From the NCBI GenBank assembly GCA_022579005.1, contig MU401475.1, forward strand, positions 1 to 64,000: DNA of 64,000 nt, read 5' to 3'. This document shows positions 26,900 to 38,700 of this stretch, piece after piece; the first letter of the stretch is position 1, and each line of letters begins with the position of its first letter. The notes beneath the pieces were generated by a model. The model saw only the letters and a program-made list of their open reading frames with translations, made no database searches and was not told the origin of the DNA. This DNA is from Poronia punctata. Its lineage: Eukaryota > Ascomycota > Sordariomycetes > Xylariales > Xylariaceae. A program made the translations under genes and the position numbers.

Positions 26900-27162
26900 A
26901 CTTTACTGTACGCGAGGCAGGTAGTGGAATGCCTAACCGCCAACGGGCTCCTGCATGACCCCATCGTCGTTTCAACATCTGCATTCCTCTCTTTAAACCA
27001 TCAACTGCACGCATTCTACCATTACTACAGGACGTATTTCTTTGCGCCTGTACCGCATCGCGTCAAAAAGCATCGGCTCGAGTACGAATCTCCGTGGCCA
27101 GGCTGCCAAAATAGCCGAAACATCTAACGTCTCTATCGTTTCACAAGACATAAGAGCAAGCC
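26900..27162. promoter_or_regulatory. TMS1 upstream region
   Basis: Only about 255 bp separate the MITE from the TMS1 start codon, so the MITE lies in the likely promoter. No specific element recognised. Confidence 0.4.
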
Positions 27163-28779
27163 ATGGGTGCTCTTCTATCGTTGCCTTTCCTGGCGCTGCC
27201 TGGCGCCGGTACTGTAAGTGCCTCTCCATTGCGATTCCGAAAACTCCAATACTCTAGGTGTGTTAGATGTTAGGACACGTCATACTGATCTGGTGTAGAT
27301 TCTGTCCGTAGTTGCAAGTTGCTGTGGTGCAGCAACCTGTTCGATGGTCTGTAGCGCATGCGGGAAGTGTGGCAACAGGTAAATACGATCGGCCCATCAC
27401 CGAAGCCGCCCCTATCATTTACGGTCACGATTCTTGGTCGATACGGTCTCTAATGGCAATTATGCAGTGTCGCTACCCGTGTTGCTTATGCGCTCCTCCT
27501 ACTTGCAAACTCGATACTATCATGGATCATGCTCACTCCTTGGGCCATCAAAAAACTGCAACACTTGATGCTGGACTACGTGAAGATTGACTGCCCAAAC
27601 GGAGAATGTTACGGCTGGTTAGCCGTCCATCGAATCAATTTTGCGCTCGGCCTTTTTCACCTCATATTCGCCGGTTTACTGTTCGGAGTCGCATCTTCGA
27701 AGAACCCCCGCGCTGCTCTGCAGAATGGCTACTGGGGTCCCAAGATCATCGTCTGGATCCTCTTCATCGTCCTGTCATTCCTCATTCCCGATCAATTCTT
27801 CCAATTCTGGGGCAACTATATCTCCTTCCTTGGTGGTATGCTGTTCCTTGTGCTCGGCCTTATCCTCCTAGTCGACTTGGCACATACCTGGGCCGAGTAC
27901 TGTCTCGAGCAAATAGAGAATACCGATTCGAGAGTCTGGCGGGTCGTTCTCATTGGCTCCACCCTCGGCATGTATCTCGGGTCTTTGGCTATGACTATTA
28001 TTCAGTACATCTTCTTCGCCGGCGGTGGCTGCTCGATGAACCAGGCAGCTATCACGATTAACCTTTTGTTCTGGTTGGCCATCTCGTTCATTTCCGTACA
28101 CCCGTCGGTGCAGGAGTACAACTCCAAAGCCGGGCTTGCTCAGGCTTCGATGGTCGCTGTCTACTGCACATATCTCACCATGTCAGCTGTGTCGATGGAA
28201 CCCGACGACCATAATTGCAACCCGCTAGTTCGTGCCCAGGGCACTCGCACCACATCAGTAGTCATCGGAGCAATCGTGACAATGTTGACAGTGGCGTACA
28301 CCACCACACGTGCGGCCACGCAGAGCCTGGGCCTAGGAAATAACAGGGGAGGTATTCGGTTGCCGGAAGACGACGACGACGAACACAATCTCGTGACACA
28401 GCAACCTGGCCGTAGGGAGATGCGAGCAGAGGTCCTTCGTCGTGCTGTCGAGGAAGGCAGTCTCCCAGCCGATGCGCTCCTATCAGACGATGAAGACGAC
28501 GAAAGCAGCAACAATACACCACACGACGACGAGCGTGGCCATACACAATACGACTATTCGGTCTTCCATATTATTTTCTTCCTTGCTACATGCTGGGTAG
28601 CGTCACTTCTGACAAGCGCCTCGGAGACTGACGGAAGCATCGATGGGGATTTCGCGACTGTAGGGAGGACGTATTGGGCCAGTTGGGTCAAAATCGTCAG
28701 TGCTTGGTTTTGCTACTGCTTATACATTTGGACGCTGGTGGCACCAGTCCTCTTACCAGAACGGTTTGATATTTCATAA
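27163..28779 (+). CDS. TMS1: SERINC/TMS1 family multipass membrane protein
   Basis: Serine-incorporator-type membrane protein; homologues have been tied to serine-lipid metabolism and lipid scrambling, though the fungal role is unclear. Exons 27163-27213, 27299-27378, 27468-28779; introns 27214-27298 and 27379-27467. Product 480 aa, the family's usual size. N-terminus MGALLSLPFLALPGAGT leads into the cysteine-rich ASCCGAATCSMVCSACGKCG segment, and about ten hydrophobic helices follow. Family-typical stretches include SILSWIMLTPWA, AVHRINFALGLFHL, QFFQFWGN and a DDDDEHNL acidic loop before the last two helices. The two small 5' exons were placed by matching the family N-terminus. Its 3' end converges on CSM1. 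Confidence 0.94.
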
Positions 28780-29490
28780 AAAGTAATACAGGCTCAGTCT
28801 TGGGAGTTGCTGGCATAGTTGTATATATCTATTAGCGGTCGTTCATTGAAAGTTCCCCTTTAGCACAATTGATGAGAAAATCACAGTTATCCATAACCTT
28901 ATTACCATTGGGCACCCCCACCGGTTTTAAGCCTGGGTGTAATGCAGGTCGTCAAAAAATGTCCAAGCAACCCTCAAGACTCAAGTCATACTTGTAAGGA
29001 TGGACGAACAAGTTTGCTCATATCTCTCATTCCCACCTTGGCCCCTTAAAAACGAGCCACATGAAAAACGTCTGCTAAGACAACTTTAACCTCGCGTGTT
29101 GCTTTGCACCGGGACAAGGTTGTCGAGCCTAGGCCCTAGTAGATAGAGCAGATGAGAACATGCTAAAAATCCACATTTGCCCAGTCTCTATCATCCGCCT
29201 GATGTTTCGTCAGCTTAGTTAGAAACAATAATGAAGCAGTAGACACAATATATACAATGAACTATAAGCACGTGTAATTTATTTACCCTTTGATTTGATA
29301 ACAACCGGATCCCCATAATACCTATAACCGACATTTCTCAATCAATCAATCAACCAACGCCTCGTTGACGGGTATCCCACAAAAAACGCTATATTTGCAC
29401 CATACTCGTCTCTCGTCAAGTGATGTAGTTCGCAATCATCCCTTCGAACAATCATTCCGCGCTCTGTCCTTTTTTCGCGAGAGGATAACT
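28780..29490. other. Convergent 3' spacer, TMS1 / CSM1
   Basis: About 710 bp of presumed 3' UTR sequence. No ORF or repeat of note seen apart from a short ATCA run at 29339-29350. Confidence 0.5.
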
Positions 29491-31083
29491 CTACTCCGGG
29501 GATTCATTCAGCGCCTTCACCACCCTCGAATAAAACTTGGCCGCGTGTAGGCGTGGGAACGTGATTTCCTCGACGAGATAATCGGGTAGAAGGTCTATAA
29601 GTTCTTGGTCCCGGTCCGAATCCAGCTGTGGTTTGTACATGAACTGTTCGTCGGCAAATTGGTCGGAGTCGCCTTCAGTGCCAGCCGCCAATTTGAAATG
29701 CAAAGCTATAAGACGACTGTTAGTCACTTGTTCCACTTTTAGGTAGGAGGTACCTAGGAAGGGTAAACTCACTTCCGTTCCTCCCGGTCTGCACACAGTC
29801 GAAAACCTCCTCGTCTTTTTCACGTTTGACGCCGCAAACGAGCAAGCCGGTCAGATCGCCGTACAGGTTCTCTTTCTTCTGGAGCAGTTCCTTCTTCTGG
29901 GCCAATTGGGCAGCGGCCTCGGCACCGCCCGGTTGGTGCCTGTTATTTCCGTGCACATTCTTCATAGCACTCCCAGGAACCTTGACGGGTGCTGGTTCTG
30001 CTGATCGAGCGGCAGTAAGCTTCGTGGACAATGTCTTGATTTCTGTTTTTGACTCTGTCAGAGAGCTTTGCGCTCCCTCGAGCTTGCCTTGTAGTTCGTC
30101 GACCTTATTTTGGCTGTCTTCGAGCTGTTTGCGCAACCGCTCAACGTCCTTTGCCAGTTCAGAGTCTGCGGCTAATTTTGCTTTGAGGGTGGCAATAAGT
30201 TGTTTATCGGCTGACACATGTTAGTCTTCTTCGCGCGGCATTTCCCCCATTGTCGCTACTACTGCTGTAACTTACTGTTAGCTCGCTCCTCGCTTTGCTT
30301 TTGTAGCCGATCAAAATTGCGCTCTGCTTCCTGTACAGCGATTTCGCGGAGGTCGCGGTATTTCGCTTCCAAATTATCATATTTTCGAGTGAGCTCTCCA
30401 AGACGCCTCCTTAAAGCCGAATCACTCTGCTCGGATTCCGAAGTTGATGTTGTTTTTCGGCTTGGACTAGATAACACTCGAGATTGATGGCGCCGAGGGG
30501 TTGGAATTGGGGGCAGGTCCATCCTAGGTAGTGCTTTAGTCTGTTCTACTGGTTCCGTACTTGTATCTGCCATGTCAACCGGTTGCTGTGTTTCGGGGAT
30601 TTCTTTGAAGTCCATTTCTTGTGGTTGTGTCTCCGGAACTTCGACCTCCACATTCGCCTTTGGCTTACGCCCTCGCCTCCCTCGGGTAGGCGCAACTGGT
30701 TCTATCTGTATCTGTGACAACTCATCTTCCTCTTCAGCAACCTTCGGGGCTTTGTTAGCCCTGGGACGACCTCTGCCGGTACGACTAGTCTCCGTGACCT
30801 CCGTGGAATCCTGGTCCTCCTCTATATCGTCGCTGGCTGGTCTCTTAGTTCCTTTGCCTTGGCCGGGTTTTTCTGCAATATTCGAGGCTTTCTCGGTGAG
30901 CGCACTCCTAGCGGCTGCCTGCTTGGTTTGACTCGGTTTCGTAGGTCGACCTGCCGTTGCCCCGCGGGTTTTCTTTGCTGGAGGCATCTTTTTAGCTGCC
31001 TTTGAGCCCTTCGCCGTCGAGATATCCAAGTCGTCCTCCGAATCGACTAAACCAACGAACGTCGTGATTTTCGCCCTTGACAT
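29491..31083 (-). CDS. CSM1: Monopolin subunit Csm1/Pcs1 (kinetochore clamp)
   Basis: Csm1/Pcs1 forms V-shaped coiled-coil dimers that crosslink kinetochore microtubule-binding sites and act in nucleolar (rDNA) organisation. Exons 31083-30276, 30210-29773, 29705-29491; introns 30211-30275 (ACTAAC branch) and 29706-29772. Product 486 aa. The first half is disordered, basic and acidic, with AT-hook-like RGR/GRP segments (for example GRGRPRANK and RGRRGRKPK). A coiled coil spans about 225-335 (heptads such as LRRRLGELTRKYDNLEAKYRDLRE). The conserved globular C-terminal domain includes VFDCVQTGRNGTLHFKLA across intron 2 and ends VVKALNESPE. Family assignment rests on this domain; DNA binding by the N-terminus is inference. 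It shares a divergent promoter with MSP1. Confidence 0.9.
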
Positions 31084-31719
31084 TGAACGATGGACGCGGC
31101 TACACCAATTAGCTGGGCTAAAATGGCGATATCGTGCCGAAAGAGGATACTAAAAAGTATCGCGTGTTGAATAACAGTTCTAGTCGTACTGTATCTAGAT
31201 TCTGCTATTTCCGCAATCGAGAGTATTTACTCGCGTTGCGCGCAAGTCGTAAGTAAACAAAGTTGGGTGGGGTCACGCCGCTTTGCCCCACAACGTTAAG
31301 TTCCATTCTTGGTTGATACGAATCCTGGTACAAGTGCATATATCTTGATTGTAAATAATGGTTGAGATTTCTTGTCAGAATATGCAGATAAACCTAAAAA
31401 CATCCTGTCCCTCGGGAAAGGTGCTTTAGGCTGGTGGGCCGTCCTTGATTATGTACCTGAAACCTACCGGAATTGCTAAACCTACCTGGATGGACCTGCC
31501 AGTGCCTAGGCTATTACCTAGTTAAAAACATGTGTTATTGAGTGGCAATGTTGAGAGATGAGCTGCAACTTCTTCGAGAGATCTTCAAAGCATAATTCCC
31601 CTCCGTTTCCAGGCGTTTGAGTAGATAACTATTATTTGGAAGTTGGTTACTTTGTCCGCACTTCTCGCCTTTTGAGAAGGGCACAGATGCTTCTCAGCTG
31701 GTTACGTGAATTATACGCA
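31084..31719. promoter_or_regulatory. Divergent promoter, CSM1 / MSP1
   Basis: About 636 bp between divergent start codons. No element could be named. Upstream in-frame ATG codons for MSP1 occur at 31687 and 31636, so part of this may be coding. Confidence 0.45.
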
Positions 31720-33156
31720 ATGGTCGACCGTAGACGAACCGGCGCCGATTACGTATGGGACGTTATTCTGCTTTTAGGAACGGTGAGAACACGCCTTATA
31801 TTCGCACCCCGAGCATCTAGTCATAAGACATGTGTCTCTAACCGTTTACCTAGGCCGGTGCCGCATGGTTTCTTACCAAGAACGCACTGTCGAGTCTCCA
31901 AGGAACGCTTGCCGATCCCGAAAAAGATAAACACGAACAGGCCCGTATCAAGGCGAAAGCGAATCTGTCCCGCTTACGAAAATTACGAGAAAACGACGGG
32001 GTCGACGGCGATGACTCGGCTAATGGCGATCCCAAAGGCCCTCGTATCGAGGAACTAGTCCTTAATGAGTACGAAAATATGGTTGCGCTGGAAGTCGTCG
32101 CGCCTGAGGACATATCTGTCGGGTTCGACGGTAAGGGTTGCCCGCACAATATTTGAAGCGTTCAGCGACTAATGCCAGAGTAGACATTGGCGGGTTGGAA
32201 GACATAATAGAAGAGGTGAAAGAGTCGGTCATCTATCCGTTGACCATGCCGCATCTGTACTCGCATGCAGCGCCTCTGTTGTCTGCTCCTTCCGGTGTTC
32301 TTTTATATGGACCCCCAGGCTGTGGCAAGACAATGCTGGCGAAAGCGGTGGCCCGAGAAAGCGGCGCATCTTTTATCAACCTACACATCTCGACATTGAC
32401 GGAGAAGTGGTACGGAGACTCGAACAAACTAGTGCGCGCCGTCTTCTCATTTGCTCGCAAATTACAGCCCGCGATCATTTTCATAGATGAGATAGACGCA
32501 GTTTTGGGAACAAGGAGAAGTGGCGAGCACGAAGCTAGTGGCATGGTCAAAGCCGAGTAAGTCATAACTGTATCTGTCCGATTTCTTGATTCTTGCTAAT
32601 GTCGGCCAGATTCATGACCTTATGGGATGGCCTCACGTCAGCTAATACCCGCGGGTTGCCTGCACGCATCGTTGTCCTAGGTGCTACGAACCGTATCCAT
32701 GACATTGACGAGGCGATTCTGCGTCGTATGCCAAAGAAATTTCCTGTTTCGCTTCCAGATAAGAAGCAGCGCCTACGGATCCTTCAACTATTGTTGAAGG
32801 ACACGAAGACGGAGCCGAATAATTTCAATATTGATTACATCGCAAGAGTTACGGCCGGCATGTCTGGTAGCGATATCAAAGAAGCATGTCGCGATGCTGC
32901 CATGGCGCCTGTGCGCGAGTACATCCGCGAACACCGGGCAACCGGAAGCGCCATGTCAAGCATCGACCCTACACGAGTGCGAGGCATGCGAACCGAGGAC
33001 TTCTTTGGGCGCAAAGGAGGTGGGCAGATACTGATGCAAAACCACTCGCGCGCCAAGTCTAAGTCTTCGAGCGATGAGTACGAAGATGTTGAAGACGAAG
33101 ACGCCACAATAGACACGTCGGTATCAGGCACGAGGGTGACAGAGCAGTCAGCTTGA
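31720..33156 (+). CDS. MSP1: Msp1/ATAD1 AAA-ATPase, mitochondrial outer-membrane extractase
   Basis: Pulls mislocalised tail-anchored proteins out of the outer mitochondrial and peroxisomal membranes. Exons 31720-31782, 31854-32130, 32184-32556, 32610-33156; introns 31783-31853, 32131-32183, 32557-32609. Product 419 aa from this ATG; in-frame ATGs at 31687 and 31636 would give 430 or 447 aa, and I cannot decide between them. A membrane helix spans the first junction ([17 protein letters not shown]), as expected for an N-terminal anchor. The AAA core starts at [14 protein letters not shown]. Walker A GPPGCGKT lies at about 156-163 and Walker B is [22 protein letters not shown] holds the arginine fingers, and sensor-2 region [15 protein letters not shown] follows. 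The C-terminal tail is acidic and serine-rich. Confidence 0.93.
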
Positions 33157-34290
33157 AGCTACTTGTCTTTTACGATATAGAATGTGGAACTCCTTCCTTT
33201 CTATTTCCGTGATGCTCTCGGACGCAGGCGTTACCGGAGCCTCCTCCTGGCCGTGGAATCACAGCATGGTTATTTTGGTAGCATTTCTCGGGACATGATA
33301 ATGGCGAGCGTTAGACAAACTACAGAGATTATACGATACTGGTCTGTACTATATTGTCATGGAATATTTAATTTGGAACAAACCCCATTTGGCAGCTTCA
33401 AAGGCACGTTACCCTATTCGTACTACTTGTCACAATGTTGTGTTCGGATTCTTCAGATAGCCGTGTCGGAGGCAGGACTTATTTCGGTATTATTGCCATT
33501 GGAGATGCAGCTGTTTTAATGAAAATAGGTACGTGGAGATACAAGCCAAGACGCGGCAATCGGTATCCCAAGGAATGCAGGGACAGACCTTTATTAGCCG
33601 TCTTTGTACGAGTGGAGCATCAAATCACGTCATTTTCTAGATGAACTCGTGGAGGACCCTCAGTTGTTCCCCGGACTTTATAGCCCCGATAACCGGAAGG
33701 CGATTGTAGATTTGTGCTGTTTTTGTAGTTCTTGATGGAGCGTGCAGGCACATGCAGGCATAAAAGTAGGTACCTACCTAATAACCTACGCCAGGTAGTT
33801 ACGACTCGTAGGAATAGCAATTAAATGTCCTACAGCCTGAACCGGACCTATTAGCTGGCGTATCTGTAGTACGTTCTGGCGTGCATAGCTCCTACGACTG
33901 CACGTAACAAGCGGTGACTCCTCATCAGAGGTACCAGGTAAACCAACAACATCTTCCTGTATTAGACGTGGACAGAAATAATTGAACCTGTCAGGTCATA
34001 CTTTTTCTTTCATCTCCCCTAACTACGCACTAAATCCCAATTCAATCCGGTCTTTAACAGAATCATCACTACTCTTTGGGTCAGGATATTATCAAAGTCG
34101 AGGCCAATTGAACGACTTCATCTCCTGCACTCTAAATTCCCCTCCTCGGCCGACCTATTTCGGTTGGAGTCGAAGTAACCTACAAGATATTATTATCCTG
34201 TGAACTACGTTCGCCACCATTCGGCCATTTGGCGTTACATTCGCCCACAGAAAGGAAGGAAAATAAAATAAGAATATAACCCCGGCTGTC
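33157..34290. promoter_or_regulatory. Spacer MSP1 / STR3, including STR3 promoter
   Basis: About 1.13 kb with no supported gene. A palindromic GTAGGTACCTAC lies near 33766-33777. Nothing else recognised. Confidence 0.45.
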
Positions 34291-35710
34291 ATGTCTTCAC
34301 CTTCGGATAACCGATCTTCGTCGAGTGGTGATGAGGCCACCAAGCCTATCAATAAAGCATTTGCGAAAGTAGATCTCGACGGCCACAACCTCCCTCCATC
34401 TCCCGCTCCCTCAAGCCCCTCGAACGGGCGTCGTCGGTACGCTCTCGCTACAGAGCTAGTCTACACCGATTCCAAAGACCAATATGGCGCCTCCAGTATT
34501 CCCATCTACCAGTCAGCCACATTCAAACAGACGTCTTCATCGGGCGGGGATGAGTACGACTACACACGGTCGGGAAACCCCACCCGGACACATCTAGAAC
34601 GCCATATGGCCAAGATCATGAACGCCACACGCGCTCTCGCCGTAGGTTCTGGCATGGGCGCATTAGATGTCATCACAAGACTCCTCCGTCCGGGAGACGA
34701 GGTCATCACGGGCGATGATTTATATGGCGGCACCAACCGGCTACTCACATATCTATCTACCAACCAAGGCATCGTGGTGCTTCATGTGGACACGACCAAC
34801 GTGGAGAAAGTCCGGCAGGCTATTTCGAACAAGACCTCTATGGTACTTCTCGAGACACCCACCAACCCGTTGATCAAGATTGTCGATATTCCCGGCATTG
34901 CCAAGTCGGTCCGGGAAGCTAACCCGGAAGCCCTGGTTGTGGTCGACAATACGATGCTCTCCCCCATGCTTTGTAACCCTCTCGAGCTGGGCGCCGATAT
35001 AGTATATGAGTCGGGCACCAAGTATATATCTGGGCATCACGACATCATGGCTGGAATCATCGCTTGCAACAATCCTGCGCTCGGTGACAAGATGTATTTC
35101 ACAATCAACTCTACCGGGTGCGGTCTCTCTCCCAATGACTCTTTCCTCCTTATGAGGGGAGTGAAGACGCTAGCCATCCGCATGGAGAAGCAACAAGCGA
35201 ATGCCCAGAGGATCGCCGAATTTCTCGAGTCCCATGGCTTCCGAGTCCGATACCCCGGTCTCAAGTCTCACCCCCAGTATGACCTCCATTGGTCCATGGC
35301 ACGGGGTGCGGGCGCTGTCCTGTCTTTCGAGACGGGCGACGTGTCGTTGTCAGAACGCATTGTCGAAGCTGCGAAATTATATGCAATAAGTGTGAGCTTT
35401 GGGTGTGTCAATAGCTTGATCAGCATGCCGTGCCGCATGAGCCATGCTAGTATCGATGCAAAGACAAGGAAAGAGCGGCAGATGCCTGAGGATATTATCC
35501 GGCTCTGCATCGGCATCGAGGATGCTGACGATCTGATCGAAGATCTCTCTCGCTCGGTAAGTACAATTCATAAGCATGGCCATATCATCCAAACTAACAA
35601 AAAACTAGCTCGTCCAAGCCGGCGCTGTCACTCTTTCCCTTGATGGTTTTCATGCCGCGGGCTCTGCGGCGGAAATTGGCGCCACGCCGTTGAGCGGTGA
35701 TACTGTATAG
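34291..35710 (+). CDS. STR3: Cystathionine beta-lyase
   Basis: PLP enzyme that splits cystathionine to homocysteine, pyruvate and ammonia in methionine synthesis (STR3 in yeast, metG in Aspergillus). Exons 34291-35556 and 35609-35710; intron 35557-35608 with branch ACTAAC. Product 455 aa. Cys/Met-metabolism fold: YDYTRSGNPTR near the N-terminus, substrate and PLP region GSGMGALDVITRLL, DDLYGGT, LETPTNPL, VDNTMLSP, and the PLP lysine in ESGTKYISGHHD at about residue 244. The HHD after the lysine favours the beta-lyase group over cystathionine gamma-synthase or gamma-lyase. The N-terminal roughly 45 residues are Ser/Pro-rich and disordered. Splicing the small last exon replaces a read-through tail with the family ending VQAGAVTLSLDGFHAAG. 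Confidence 0.95.
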
Positions 35711-38700
35711 ACTATCCTATCTGGTCTCGGTGCATAGTCTACATCTTCTTAGAGACAACCTCCATAGGCTGGGGAATTTGCACTGGTTTTGCATGTTTCC
35801 CCTGCCCAAGTATTTGTATTCATATAAACACCAGACGGTGTTGGAGGGAAAAACATGACCGCAAAGGCGTACCCGTACCCGACCAGGGGTCTTGCCTATA
35901 CCAAAACATATACATGCATGGACTTAAGCCAGCCGGGCATTGTTATCGCTTCATGGGCTTTCTGTTCATGGTAATCAGTAGGGATTGGAATAGGGATATC
36001 GTGATGACCCCACCCACCCAGAAGACGACTGATGCATCACCTCGTTGATTGGAAGCGTATCTCGTTCTGTCTCCTTTGCCCAGCGGTTCAGCATAACGGG
36101 ACTTGGAGATGTCGCCTTAGGCTTAGCTTGAGGTTCGAACGAGGCATACTGGCTCTTCCCTGCCCTATTAGACTCGGTCAGAAAACGGCCAGCAAAAACG
36201 ATATTGCTTACAACGGACTTCCTTGCCGACTGGTTCTCGGATATGCGATGCGGCATGTCGTCTTGGAGGAGACCTGGACTCCAGTTGAAATATGCCGCCA
36301 AGGCAGACTATGGCCGGCAAATTAAAAAAGGAGCTTTGGGTTTCAGGAAGAAAAGATGAATTAAAACACACTTAGATATCCTAAGACGGCTAATGGACTG
36401 AATTTCGACCCTTTACTATGTAGCACTTTGCTCAAGAAAGTGCCAACACGTCCCAGCTTTATATTCACAGCTGACTGGAAACCGCAACGTGGAGATCATG
36501 TAGCCACTAGTATTCAAACAACCACGATGATTTCACCATCTTTCTGATCGCTACCGGTCGTGCAATCAAAAAGGCTTTGTACAGCTTGTCATATCAGAAG
36601 AGATCTTATGGCGTCACACTAATCCATTGGTCCCTTACAGCCGGTGGCTGGTGTGGACGATGGCCAACTGACGTTCTCTGCTGCAGAGGTTATCATCCTC
36701 ACGATGTTGTACGATGGGATGACATAGGTTCTTCTACGCGAGAAGCTAGGAGAGTGTGTCCCTAACCTAACCTGCCACTCGACGTCGATTGCTATCTAAC
36801 CCTTTCCCCCCTTTTGTCACACACACACACACACGACGCATGTTCCAATTCCTCTCAGTGGTGAAAGAAGGCGAAAAAAGAACATACAATCCCTATTTCG
36901 CCAAGCACCAGAATCTCGTTGGCTGGAAAGGAAGAACGAATAAGTAACCGGTCAGCGGGGAAAGAAACCTACATACCTTGCTCAATGTTGACGGAGTATT
37001 GTCTTTTTTCGCTCCTTCACACCCCTTTCCTTCCTGCTTGCTTGCTTGCTTGAAACTGGCTCCCCGGTATTTCCCGCTTTTTTCCCTGTCTGTCGGGGCC
37101 GCGAGATACATGTATTCCTTCCCTCGACCGGTTCGGAGATTCGGTTGACCGGTTAAAATGGCTTCGAAGGATTGCGTTGACAAGGTAGGTAGGTTAGGTA
37201 TTCAGCAGCGAAAAGGTCCTCCTATCCCATCATGATGATTATCCTCCGCTTCGCACCGAGTTACACGTGGTCAGGTCTGGCCATGTGGCCTGCAATGCAA
37301 GCAACCGAGGTGGAAAGACCAAGGGGAGTCGACTTGGCCTTTTTGATAAGGAATGCAAGCGCCGTCATGTGAGGATTTTTGTTATGGGTTGACGCGGCTT
37401 TTTTCCTTCGAAGTGTGCTGTGGTTGGTGGGATGGCCCTCGGAATATTTTTCTTGGTGGCACGTTAAAAAACGCAGGAAGCCGGCTGGGAAAAGTGAAAG
37501 TGGGCAAACCGCGAACCTTGATCCTTGCTTTCTCTTGTTCTGTTTGTTTTTGATCTTTCCGCGGAGAGATGGTCTAAACTACCCCCGAGATTTGTGGCAC
37601 TGTTTCTTTTCTTGAAAATAGTCGTTGGAACTTTCGGGAGTCTGAATAGTAGTTAGTTTAGTGACAATAGGGGCTGCTCTTTCTTTCTCGTGCTTGCTTC
37701 TTCCCACCTCCCTCTTCTCTCTCATACTCGTGATGGGTGTTGTTGCAACGCGATCGAATTATCCACACGAGCGAGGGGAGGACGAGGGCAAACAAGCCGG
37801 GGGTACGTAGCGCGTCGAAGAAATGCAGCCGCGTTTCGGTTTTTTTCCTTCGCCCGTAAAATAACAACTTTCATGCCGGCCCATCCACCTCCCCCCACCT
37901 CCCTATCATGCATCTTCTTCTCGATGAGGGAATCTTTTCTTAGTCTCTTTGTCCTGTCCAACTTGCTCATGGATGTGAGTCCTCATATTCCTTTTATGCT
38001 GGAGGCCGACAACGATTTGGACCAACCAGGAAGAGATAACAAGGAGGGGGGGGTAAATGAAGAAAAACTTAAGCCCAAAAGGAGGATGTAGATTGATGGA
38101 GGGACTTGTCGAGTAAAGTTTATGAATGTCAAGAAACCTGTCCCCAGATTGATGAACAAGAACACTACGATATTCCGTCTTACGGGGTCTATACAAACCA
38201 ACCTTACTATATATATATAACCTATATACACGTGTTATATCCCTCTACTTTTTACTATCTGGGAAGAGTAGGACTGGACGGGACTGGAACCTCGGAGCTG
38301 GGACTCAGAACATTATCCGACTGTTACAGATACACTATCATCGACCCACAGTGCCATTCCCGGTGGTCTGATGGCGCCACACACTTTATACACGTATAAT
38401 TACGTAGATAGGGGTACGGGTGGCTTGCAAAGTACAGACTCTCGGGAGTCGGGACTCTGTCGGATAGGGTGTTGGTATTGGTATGGTATGTACGAATATG
38501 TATATCATACCTAGGTACCTACCAAATCAAAATAGACAAAAGTGAGGCGCACATGCATAGGCTGAGTAAACCAACACGTTGCGAGTTCAGGAGAGATTAG
38601 GCAGGAGGAATAACCATCAATATTAAAAAGTAAAATTCATCAAAATCAAAAATGCATACGCTGTTTGTTTCACTTGGGTTTTTCCTCTCCCTCCCTGTCA

